A stretch of 64,000 bases of DNA from the NCBI GenBank assembly GCA_009776745.1, contig WRNH01000001.1, positions 1 through 64,000 on the forward strand. The letters run 5' to 3'. This stretch comes from Endomicrobiia bacterium (lineage in GTDB: Bacteria > Elusimicrobiota > Endomicrobiia > Endomicrobiales > Endomicrobiaceae). Numbering within the stretch: the first letter of the stretch is position 1; each line of letters begins with the position of its first letter. Position numbers and translations under genes: made by a program. Below are positions 41,975 through 53,200 of this stretch, in pieces. The notes under the pieces are model-generated. The model was not told the DNA's origin. It did not search any database and saw nothing but the letters and a program-made list of their open reading frames with translations.

Positions 41975-44002
41975 TCATCCTTGCGCAGCCAGAGAAGTCA
42001 AAATATAATCTATTGCGGACGTATCGAATTCTTTTGTCATCAGTTCAGACTCTGCAAAATCTTTCATAAAAAGTTTATTGTTTAAATCTTCAATAAACCC
42101 GGGATCGGATATGGCTAAATTCATTTCCCCGTTAACATAAAGGCTGAACTTGTCAAAGTTGGCTGAACCGACGCACGCCCACCCGTCATAAATCGCAGCT
42201 TTTATGTGAGTCATCCTAGGATAAAAATAAACTTTTATGCCGTTGGCAAACATTATATTGGCCTTTACGATATTGTTGCTGTTCATTATGCCGTAATCAT
42301 TTTCCAAAGGGAGAATAACCCTCACATCCACGCCCCTCGCCCTGGCATTGATCAGCTCCTGAATAATTCTCACGTCGGCAAAATAAGAATTTTGAATGTA
42401 AATTCTTTTTTTTGTTCTTTTAATCGCGGCGATCTGCGCATTGAAAATCTCCGCCGAAGACGGCTTTGTATACAATACTCTTATGCCGTACATATCCGGC
42501 TCAATGCCTTTCTCATAATCCGTTTTTGGTTTAAAGACCGCCCTTGCCGCTGCGGAAAAATCTCCGCCTGCGCCCGCAAAAGTCCATACCTGATTGAAAT
42601 CATCTTTAAGCTTCGCGACTATCGGGCCTTCAAGCGCGAACATCATATCATGCCAAAAATATCTGTATTCTTCGCCAAAATTCATTCCTCCGGTATAAGC
42701 AAGTTTATCGTCAATAATAATCACCTTGCTGTGATCGGTGTTGGCCCATGTATTCAGTTTAGTGCGTACTTTTATTTTTGAACCTTCTTTCAAATATTTC
42801 TTTACATTAGGCATCACGTAATCTTTTGAATACAGCTGTTCCGGAGATTTTGTCCAGTTAAGCACGGTATTGATCTCGTCAAGCAAAACTCTGACTTTTA
42901 CGCCTTCGTTAGACCGGGCTTTCAATTGATCGGCAACGGTAATAGCGTAAGGATCCGTTTTAAAAATATACATCCTGATGTCAATTTTTTCTTTTGCCTT
43001 GGCAAACTGCTCTATCATGTCCGGAAAAAAAGCGCTGCCGTCTATAAATATTCTTGACCTGCCCATATACTTTTCTTCGCTTATATTAAAATCGAGATAC
43101 TTGTCAAAAGCTTTTATATCCATTGTTTCATCGCCGTCATACAGAGGCGGGATTTTACCTTTGATGTTCTCTATGCTGGGAGAAATGCTTGTATACAGCG
43201 TATACATTGCAGTCGAGAAAAGCCTGTGAAACGAAGTAAAAGGCGATTTAATTAACGCAAAAACATGGCTTTTGATTAAAAAAGAATAAACTAAATCAAC
43301 GGAAAAGCCCAAAGGAGAGGTTTCTTTTTGAACTTCGTAATAATCAGGAAGCTTTACCGCCGCGGCGATATTTTTTTTCATATCCACATAAATATACGGA
43401 ACAAGAGGAATCGTATCTATCGGCAGGACAAATCTTTCTTCGGCGGGATAACGCGTTTTAAGTATTTCGATTATTTTAGAATATATTTTTTTTCTTATTT
43501 GTTTTTTGTCGATTTTGTCATCTACGTCAATATTTTCAGGAAGGCGCGACGGATCGCATACTTTAATCTGCGAATCCGAGTCCCTGTATAAAATGACGTC
43601 TTTAAAGCCGGTGAGCAGCATTTTGCCTTTATTATTATCTTTCGGCGCGATTTCAGCTATAATCTCTTCGGATGCCTGCCGTAAAATATTTTTCACAAGC
43701 AAAACTTTTTCAGCGCCGCCGCCGTTTACGCCTTCGGGAATTTCCTGCATTATTTCGGCTTCAATAACGGCGTTTCTTTTGCTTTTTCTGCTTCCTTCTT
43801 TCGGAAGTTTGGCAAAAAGAAAAAACGTTTCGTTTTCATGGCTGTAAAGAAGGTAAAGGTTTCCCTGATATATAAAAACTTCTTTCGGATCAAATGCCGA
43901 ATCGTCTATATCCTGAAGAACCTGATGTTTCTTATAAATGTTGTGGCATGCCGTAAAACCGAAGAAAAGTATGGCTGCAATAATAATTATTTTAACTTTC
44001 AT
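41975..44002 (-). CDS. Phospholipase D-superfamily lipoprotein
   Basis: 675 residues. The N-terminus MKVKIIIIAAILFFGFTACHN has a lipobox (FTAC), so it should be lipid-anchored. Two HKD motifs in the C-terminal half, HSKVIIIDDKLAYTGGMNFG near 423-442 and HIKAAIYDGWACVGSANFD near 597-615, form one PLD active site as in cardiolipin synthases and related phosphatidyltransferases or nucleases. The first 330 residues match nothing I recognise. A short promoter-proximal leader precedes it. Confidence 0.88.
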   Translation of the reverse strand: MKVKIIIIAAILFFGFTACHNIYKKHQVLQDIDDSAFDPKEVFIYQGNLYLLYSHENETFFLFAKLPKEGSRKSKRNAVIEAEIMQEIPEGVNGGGAEKVLLVKNILRQASEEIIAEIAPKDNNKGKMLLTGFKDVILYRDSDSQIKVCDPSRLPENIDVDDKIDKKQIRKKIYSKIIEILKTRYPAEERFVLPIDTIPLVPYIYVDMKKNIAAAVKLPDYYEVQKETSPLGFSVDLVYSFLIKSHVFALIKSPFTSFHRLFSTAMYTLYTSISPSIENIKGKIPPLYDGDETMDIKAFDKYLDFNISEEKYMGRSRIFIDGSAFFPDMIEQFAKAKEKIDIRMYIFKTDPYAITVADQLKARSNEGVKVRVLLDEINTVLNWTKSPEQLYSKDYVMPNVKKYLKEGSKIKVRTKLNTWANTDHSKVIIIDDKLAYTGGMNFGEEYRYFWHDMMFALEGPIVAKLKDDFNQVWTFAGAGGDFSAAARAVFKPKTDYEKGIEPDMYGIRVLYTKPSSAEIFNAQIAAIKRTKKRIYIQNSYFADVRIIQELINARARGVDVRVILPLENDYGIMNSNNIVKANIMFANGIKVYFYPRMTHIKAAIYDGWACVGSANFDKFSLYVNGEMNLAISDPGFIEDLNNKLFMKDFAESELMTKEFDTSAIDYILTSLAAQG

Positions 44003-44026
44003 TAATTTCCCAAAATTTTATTTTTT

Positions 44027-44055
44027 ATTATATATAAAAGAATTTCGGGCTGCAA
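44027..44055 (-). promoter_or_regulatory. Promoter of the PLD-like gene
   Basis: Minus strand TTGCAG (44050-44055), 17-base spacer, TATAAT (44027-44032). Predicted leader of about 18 nt. Confidence 0.75.
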
Positions 44056-44140
44056 CCGTAAAAAAGCAGTTATAGCAATAATGAACCTCCGCGCAGCAAG
44101 ACTGCGCAGTATCAGTTGTCATTGCAGCCTCCGAGCCTTT

Positions 44141-44207
44141 AACTTGGATTCCCGTTTTCACAGGAATGACACCATTTTAGATAGGTTTTTAGAGAAACCC
44201 AATTAAT
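44141..44207. repeat. Second copy of the family 2 dRS3-like repeat
   Basis: ATTCCC-N8-AGGAAT at 44148-44167, then GGTTTTTAGAGAAACCCAATT at 44184-44204, both matching 8301-8450. One end only is kept; the rest of this 296-base gap (44003-44298) holds the PLD promoter and the terminator of the giant gene. Confidence 0.65.
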
Positions 44208-44230
44208 AACGGAAGCGGAAAATAAATAGC

Positions 44231-44265
44231 AGTTAAAAAATCCCGCTTTATAAAAAGCGGGATTT
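44231..44265 (-). terminator. Rho-independent terminator of the giant gene
   Basis: Perfect 12-bp stem (44238-44249 with 44254-44265) around a 4-nt loop, followed on the minus strand by a run of T (44232-44240 side). It lies 33 nt after the stop of the 3667-codon gene. Confidence 0.9.
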
Positions 44266-44298
44266 CTATACTGTGCTTCTTTATTATCCATTCTGCCG

Positions 44299-47200
44299 TT
44301 AAGCTGCCGTCATCATGCTCTTTATGGCTGCCATCGACGACATCTGCGCAGATTTTCTTATCTGTTCTCTTGTGGCAACTTTATCTGCAAGTATGTCAAG
44401 CATATAAACCGTAAGCTGCGTATAAACGGCTGCCGCTCTATTTGCTTTTTCTTTATTTTCTACGGCTTCGCTTTCCCTGAACATTTCATAAGTAAACCCG
44501 CTTTTTTGCACAGGCACGGACAAGTTCAGCAGCAGAGGTTCTATTTCAGCTGCAGCCTGCGCCACTGTCTTTTTATTGAGAATATCTTCAATCTTGGCAA
44601 GCAACGCTTCGGACGGAACAAGATTCTCTTCCGCATACGACGACGGATAATATCCGGCCGCAAACAATGACATTTCAGCCATAAGATTTGCGTATACTTT
44701 AGCGATCGCGCTTGACGTAAATTTGCCGTCAACTCCGCTTATTATGATCTTTTCGTTTAATCCCTGCAGGAAACCTGCAATTTTTGCGGCATTGATTTCT
44801 TTTTGTTTATCTTCGGAAGAATTATAATCCGACAAAAGCTTATCCAAATGCTGCCTTGCAGCTCCTAAAGAACGTTTGGGATCAAGCGCGTTCATTAATG
44901 AAATTATGACAGTTTCGAAATTATTAATTTCGGAAAGCCTGTTCTGTTTTGCAAGACTTCCGATCAAAACAGCAGCGTATGCAGACGGCAGCGATTTACC
45001 TTTAACTTCAACTCTTCCCGCAGTTTCAACATCAAAAGAAACCGCGGAAACATCCATGGCCGATCCTATTTCTACGGCATTTAAATAACTTCCCGCATAA
45101 CTTTCCTCAAATGTTTTCTGCCCTGCTCTAAACAATCCGAAGTTAAAACCTTTGAAACGCGTTGAGCCTCTTGAGGGAATCCTGTAATTTTCAGCAGCGC
45201 TGTCGTCGACAACTTCTCCCCACAGCAAGCCCATGGGATAATCTACGGACTGCGCCCCCGACAAAGCGGAGTTTTTCAAAAGGTCAGACATGCTTGAACC
45301 CGTTTTGACAAATGTTTCGCCGTTTATTTCAGTCTTATATCCCGACACGTTTGCGTATGACTGCAAATCCTGAAATAAGACGACCGGAGTATATCCGAAT
45401 TTAGCGATAAGATTTGCCGCGTCAGGAGTCATGTTAGGAGATTTTACGGCGACATTTATAAAGAAACCCGTTTCGGCTGCCGCCGCCGCAATATTGTTCA
45501 ATATATTTTCATCCGCAATATCCGTTTCCACGGTAAAAGAAGTCACGCCGGCGGCAATCCATTTTGAAATTATCGCTTTGGCATTACCTGCATTTATATC
45601 CTTAATGTACATGGATATATCCATATCCGCCATCTGAAGCATGACCTGCTTAAGCTGCCTTTCAAAAAACATCTGCTGCATTGCCATTATTCTGACAAAA
45701 ATATTTTGTTCAATATCTATATTATATTTTTCCCTTTCGGAAACGGCGAAAGAATCAAGCCATGACGAATTTGCAGCATAGTAAGCGTCAACTTCCGCTC
45801 TTTGCTCCGCGGTAAGTTTCCGGTAAACTTTAACCGCAGCCAAAGTTTTTCTTTTTGCGACAAGCTCTCTATTAACGATTTCTCTTTCGGAATCCGCTGC
45901 AGTTAATTCGCTGCCTGTTATAATGCCTTGGGCTTCCGGAACGGCCATCCAATCAAGAAGCATATAGTTTGCCGCCAAAGGATTACCGTCAGCAAAAAGA
46001 TCATGCATTGTAAAACCGTTCACTTCCGCATTTTTCAAAACGGTTTCGGCATAACTTTGAAGAGACGTTATTTCTCCAATACCCGTATCTCCGCTGCTTC
46101 TAAGCATAGCCGCAACGGTAAGTTTTTCATTATACGCGCCTTTTTTTGCGGTTTGTCTTTCAACTTTTCGAATTTCGCCGGTAAGTCCGGCCGATACCGC
46201 GATTCTTTCCGATACGGCTTCAACGGTCGTAAGAGATTTATCCTGCGGCAAACTTTCAACAAAAAGCCTGTCTGCCGAGTTTGAAAGGTCCAAAAAACCG
46301 GCTCTTTTAAGTTTTATCTTTACTTCTGCATTATCAAACACGGCAGCGAGCAGTTGCTCTTTCGCTTCTTTGCTTATGATATCGGCAGGAATTTCATAAA
46401 TAAACGGCACGGAATACTGAAGTTCATAATAACTACCGTGTTCGGTCTGTACGCGCTTTACGGCAGCTTTAACGTCGATATCCCTTACTCCCGTATTAAT
46501 TTTGAAATTAAATAAAACATCGTCCGGATTGATATATCTTCTTTGCGTAACCGAAAAAGCTTTTGCGCCGTAAGAACCCATATAAGAAATCAAACCGGCG
46601 CTCGACGCGGCATTTTCAATATCAAAAATAAAAACCCTTTCTTTTGATTTCAGATAATCTGGCGCATTTGCTCTTCTTGTTCTTTTAACGGCTTCTTCAT
46701 GGATCGCAAGAGGAACTTTACTCAGCAGCCTTGCGTCCCTGAAAGCCCTTTCCGCGGATTTTTTATATTTGGCAGCCTTTTCAGTATCGGCATAAACAAA
46801 GTCCAAAAACATTTTCATGGTTTCAAACTGATAGGAGTCCTGCGGCACCCTTAACGAAAGAGCTTCAATAATACTTTCTTTTGTGGGAAAGAAAGGCTTT
46901 TTATTTAAACCTTTTGCTTTTTTAACTTCGCCGAGCAGCTGTTTTCTTACGGCAGACTTATTTTCCGAATTTTCAAGCAATGCGGTAATCATTATCCAAA
47001 TATCGGAGTCTAAAACGCCGGCAAATATCATGGAGTCTTTATTTAAAGAAGGTATTGTGTCGCCTTTAAGCGAATAAATAATAAGCTTCAAAAGTTCGCT
47101 GGCCGCCTGCTCCGCGATCTCCTGCACGGTCATGGTTTTATAAAAATCGGAATTCGTAATGCTTATGCCTTCGATTTTGCCGTTGATAATCCTATCCAAA

Positions 47201-50200
47201 AATACTGCATTGAAAGTCGCTTCAGTTCTCAACTGCTGTATCGGCTTCTGTATAAAAACAAATCTGGCCGGTTTTCCGCCGTTTTCGGCTCTTATCTCTT
47301 CGATCCTGTTTTTTACCACATCATTATCAAAATTTTCTTTGGTATTGCTTGATTTTTCTTCAAGCGTAAATTTCAACTTGTCAATATCTATGCCTTTTTG
47401 GCGCGCCAGATACAAAATAATCGATCGTATTATCATAGCTTCATTGGTAGCGGTAACTATTTCTTTTACTTTGTCGATTTCATCCTCATCCGTATACTTT
47501 TGAAGGTCAGCGCATTCTTCAGGCTTACTTATCACCCTGTTTTCATTTACTCTGACTGTCATTCCCAATTCAGCCGCCTTTCTTATCAAGGGAGCGGTAA
47601 GCCTTCCGACTCCTCCGGAAATAATAATCTCATTTGCCGTTCCCGAAACATACAGGTCCAAAGCTTTTTCAAATGTCGCAATATCATCATTTCCCAGTAT
47701 AACAATAGCGTCGGCTGCCTTTAATTCGCCTGAAGCCATAAGCCTTGAAGCAACTTCGTCAGCCAGCTGCCGGCCGCTTCTTCTTTCCATTTCATCTCTT
47801 GCGGCTTTTGCCGCAAACTCCATAAGTTTTGCCTGATCGGGGTTAGAGTAAATAGACTTATGAAACTCTTCATAACTTCCGGTTTCTCTTTTAAGCAGGG
47901 AGACATACTCCGCAGCCTCGTGTATTGCAAGCTGGTTAAGATAAAAAACTCTTTCCGCATCATCCATATTTTCCATGGCTCTGAGGAAAACTTCATTTAC
48001 GTACAATATGACTTTCCCGCGCTGCTTCAATTCTTTCAAACCGTCTTTTTCTTCAGCAATTTCATCCGTAACTTTAAGAGTCGCCATGGCGTAAATATTT
48101 TTTGAAAATATGAGGTCTTTATTATCGGAGACAATAAATTCATAATCATAAGTTTTATATTTGGGATCGCTTTCGGCCAAAGAGTTTTTAACTGTGTCCA
48201 GCGCGTCCTGCGCTTCATTTTTAAGAATAAGCTGATTGCCGTCAAGAAACAATCCTTCGATAATCCCGCTTTCAAAAAGATCAAACAAAGCATTTGCCGT
48301 CGTAACGGGATATTCCTGAATAAGCGAAATAAGTTCTTTGACATTCTTTCCCAAAGCCTGCATCACCTTCAGATAAACAGACCGGCTTTTTGGTCCTTTT
48401 AACTCATCGTTTTTAGACGAAACGAAATATGACATTTTCAATTCTTTCTGGTCTTCAATAAGTTTTTCAACAGCCGCGTCGATCTCTTCTTTCTTTCCGC
48501 TGAAAATCATCATAACGGATAAAGAATCATAATCGCTTACAGCGTTTATTATTTTCACTCCGGAATCTTCGCCGAGCTCGCTAAGAAGAAAATTTTCGGC
48601 ATAGGCGATCCAATTGTCAAAATCCGCTCCGCTATAACCCGTAAGTTTGAACTGATACATTACTTCGCTTTTATCCATATAAAACTCAATAATATCTTCG
48701 ATGTTTACGCCGTATCTTTCCGAAATAGCCCTGTCGCCCAATACATAATAAAGTTCCTGAAGATTTTTTAACCCGACGGAATGCGCGTAAATCAAGAGTA
48801 TGCCGTCTTCAGCTTTTTCAAGTTCAGCGGGTTTCTGCGCCATATTGATTATATCCTCTTCCGTTGCCGCATCCATCCCTCCTGCCCTGAGTTTTGCCAG
48901 CATTCTGGCTCTTAAAGTATTCACGGCTTGTCCGGTATAATCAACGCCTTGCCAAACAGGATCGGAGGTTTCAACAATTTCATACGCAACTCCGGGTTCC
49001 AAAGATTCGGAAAGGTCGCTGATAAGTACGCCTGACCCGTCTTTAAGAGTAACATTTCCTTCAATCTGCAGACCGGAAGACGCGACAAGATCATATCCGT
49101 TTGCGTTTAAAGATAATGCGAGTATATGGGTCATTCCGTCTTTCAATACCGTAATTCTTTTATTTTCTGAAATTTTTTCACGGATTTTTTCAAAATTTTC
49201 GCTGAAATTACCGTCAAGAACTACGTTGTCCGAGAGCAGGAAAAACGATTTATCGTCAGCATAATCGCTGCCGGCATATTCATTGCCGAAAAGATGGCTG
49301 ATTGAAATCTTAATTTCGAAAATTCCGTCCGGGTATTTCGGGTCTTTAACGCTTCCGTCATCGTTCACGTACGTAAAATCTTCACCTACTTTATATATCC
49401 AGTGAGGCTTCGAAAATGATACCGCGGAATCCGTTATAAGTCCGTGATGTTCTTTTTCATATTCTTCTTTCGTATATAACACAAGCTCGCCTATTTTTTT
49501 GTCGTTGTATTTAAACGACATTTTATTCCTTGCGAACCCCCTCCATATCGCGGGATCAAAACCTTCGCTTGCCAATCTAAAGATAGGAGATTCTTCGAAG
49601 AAATTCTTAATAATTTTCAACACTTTATCTCTTTCCGCGGCATCTACGACTATATGCCCTCCCAAAATATCGGCAACGTCTTTAATATTAATAGCTTCTC
49701 CCTTACTGCGCCGCGGCGAATTTACTTTTTCAAAAATGCTGTAAAGCGTCTTGCGCCTTGCATGTACTTCAACGCTTTCCGCTTTGGATTCGGATAATGC
49801 TTTGATCAGCTGTGCTTCCAAAAGCTCTAAAACGTCTAAAAGCGTATGATGGGGCTGGCCCAGCAGCTTCTCAATATCCCTGAGATTTTTATTAAACTCC
49901 CTTTTCTGCGTTTCGGCAAAAACGTCATTTCTCATTTCCTCAAATATAAAATTCGCGTTCAGTCTTCTTGCCAGCGGAATATAAACGGCATAGATTGTGG
50001 CTTTTAAATCATAAGATTCATCTTTGTCATCTTTATAGGCATTTAAAAGTTCATGAAGTTTATCTGCGAATATCGCCGTCATATGATCCGAATTTCCCGC
50101 GATACGTATAATCTCTTCCATATAATTCTGCAAAGTAAAATCGCCGTCCAGCATTTTGTACTGGGGCAAAGCGCGCACTTTTTTAATTTTTTCAATTACC

Positions 50201-53200
50201 TCAAGCACTCCTTTTGAGGGATAGCCCGATTCCTCTTCAAATTCTTTAACCAAATCCTCGCAATTTTCAATATCGGAAAACATCAGCGCGATGGCCGTAT
50301 CCGTTGAAAACGCGCCGTCATTATTGACCCAAAAATCATATTTCTCCAGTTTTTCAATTATACGCCTGTATTGGGAACGGTATCTGTAATTGATAAACGT
50401 TTCGGCGGCTTGAAGAGTTTTATTTTCGGGTTTAATATCGGCAATACCGTGATATTTATCTTTTACGCTCTCAGAAAAATTACTTATTATGTCTATGCTC
50501 TTTTTTTCTTCGTCAGTCATCGGAGTCCACTTATAATTATTCCCTGCCGCGTCTTTTTCCTGTCTTGCAAGGCTAATTATTTTCCACGCCTCTTTCAACA
50601 ATCTCACGTCTCCCTTTCCATACTTTTCCGGCAAATAACCTCTGTCGTATAAGTGCTGGATTAAGTCATCCGTTTTTTTCGGCAAAGCCGCAATCTCAAC
50701 ATTTTTATCGGTTATTCTCTGGATAATAACTTCTTTCAAAGCCAATTCCAACGCCCTTAAAACCCAGCGGTAATCATATTGTCTTCCTGTGCCTTCGTCA
50801 AACTCAAAAGAAGAAGCATAGTAATTGTCAAAAAACGTTATCATATTTTTATGCTCCGGATCGCTCTCTATTGAGAAGTGGCCATTCTTCAATATCGAAT
50901 GGTAAACTCCAAATACATCATGAATCCCGGGTATAAGAGCCGTAAATTTACTCTTTCCCGACTCTTTTTTTAGCATATAATTTATATACTGGACATATTT
51001 TTCAAAAACAGTGTAAATTTCATCGGCTTGAGGTTCGCGGCCTCTTATCTGTTCAAAATCAAAAATCGCCACAACGCCTCTTTCATCCCCCTCTCTTATA
51101 TTAATTTGCGTGTAGGTTGAGCTTGCGCCGTCGTCTCCGATATAGCTAAGATTATAACCGTTCAACAGGTAAGGGGTTATTCCGGTAAGCGACAAAGCAT
51201 ATTGATAAGCCGGCACAAGAACATCTTTTAAATTATCCCTTATATCCCTGTCACTGAAGATAAAGTCATAATAAATATCGGATTTGCTCGTTACGCTGCC
51301 CTTCACAAGAGATCCGCCTATAACTATTGAATAATCGTTCGAATTAACGTCATACCCTTTTTTGCTTTTTAAAAATTCTCTCACAAGGGAATCAACTTCA
51401 TTCATTATTGCTTTTATATCGTTTTTATAGTCTTCCGCGGCTTCAGCTTTTCTAGCCATCACGGCTTTATCAAATTTATCTCTGGCTTCACTGACGGATT
51501 CGTCAATACGTTTATCTTTAATTATCTCATCAATATTTATCTTATCAGCTTCCGTAAGAGCACTTAAATCAAAACCGGAATCAAAACTTGTCGCCAGACA
51601 GCTTATGTTTAAAGCTCTACACGCCTCTCTAAGCAGTTCCATCTGATCTCTCATAACTGACTGACCGTCGCTGTGCGAAAGATTTACTTCAATTTTCGTG
51701 TAGCCGTTGAAATACGCGTAAAGGGCGATAAGCCACGGCTGGTCCCATTTTTTATATTCGTCTTCTTTAAGGTCATATACCGTTCTGTCTCCTATAGGCT
51801 TGTACTTCTTAAGTTCACCGCACATGACGGAAACCGACTCGTATAAATTATCGTCTTTAGGATTAACGGTATGTACGGCATAGATCAGAGGAACAAACAA
51901 ACTTGCCAATTCGGGATATTTCGCCTGTATTTCGATAAGTCTTTCAATAAAAATTTCTTTCGCTCCTTTGTCGTTATTGAACGCTTTTACAAGTTCCTTA
52001 AAAAGTTCGTATTCTTTATCATTGATGAGACCCATTAAGGCATTGTAAACATACTTTGAAAACGTTCCGCTGTTAATGGTGCCGACAATAAGTTTTCCGA
52101 TTTCTTCCGGATTAGAGGCAATATAATCTCTCATGTATCCGTTAAGACTAAAATCAGCGTCTACCGTGTCTTGACCGTCTTCGGATAATTTTGCGTTCTC
52201 TATGTCAAAAATGGCAATAGGCATAACCTTTGCGGCATTTGCGTCGTTAAAAAGCCGCGCGTAAGCCGCGAACAGCGTGCCTGTTTTCCGCGTATCTTCA
52301 ATAGGAATTATATATTTTCCGGGAATGCCTTCCGCGCCGACAACAGACAGTTTCGGATCGCGCGCATCATCATCGCGGTAAGGTTCAATTTCAAATTTAT
52401 TTTTTAAATCAACCGCGGGTTTTTCCTTCAAAAATACTCCGGTATCCATATACGCGTCTTGTCTGACATATACAATTTTTATTCCGAGATCTCTTGCAAC
52501 TGACTCCGCGATCGTCTGGGTTATGTGGCGAGGAAATGTCTGCCTGAGAGCTATCACAAAATCATCTTTTGACAACTCTCCTTTTTCAATCTTATCCCCG
52601 ATTATCTCGTCCTCTATTTTCTTTTTTATTCTCTCGGCGTACTTTTTAAGAACTTCGACGTCGCCGATTCTGATTCTAAAAAAATCATCCATTAACGGCG
52701 AATCCATATCCTGAAAAGAAGTAATGTTTTCAAGATCAATCGCTTTTTCATAACGCCCTGAATATTCAAGATATGTGTCTTTGGCAAATGTCAAAAGCTT
52801 TCTTTGCGAATCAACCTGATTTTGCCTGCCTGTTTGCGACAAGTATGTAATAAAATGCTGCGATTCAAGATATTCATGGAAATGGCTCGTGATTCTGGAC
52901 TCTCCGGTAAGATTTTTACTTCTTAGATATTCTCCGAAACTTTCATAAATGGGAGCGCCTTTTTCATATAATGCCGCAGTTTCAAAATTTTCATGCTGAA
53001 TAAGAGCATTTATATAAGCCGTTACCCTCTGTTCATTGCCAATTGAAAGAAGTTTATCCATAAGGGCGGTATGGATATAAAAAACCGCCCTGTCATCCGG
53101 CGTTTTATTCAAAGCCGCAAAACACCAGCCGTCGTCATTAATCAAAAGAGGGGAGTCGCTTACCATTACATACACTTCAGTCTCAAGCAAATTTCCCGAA

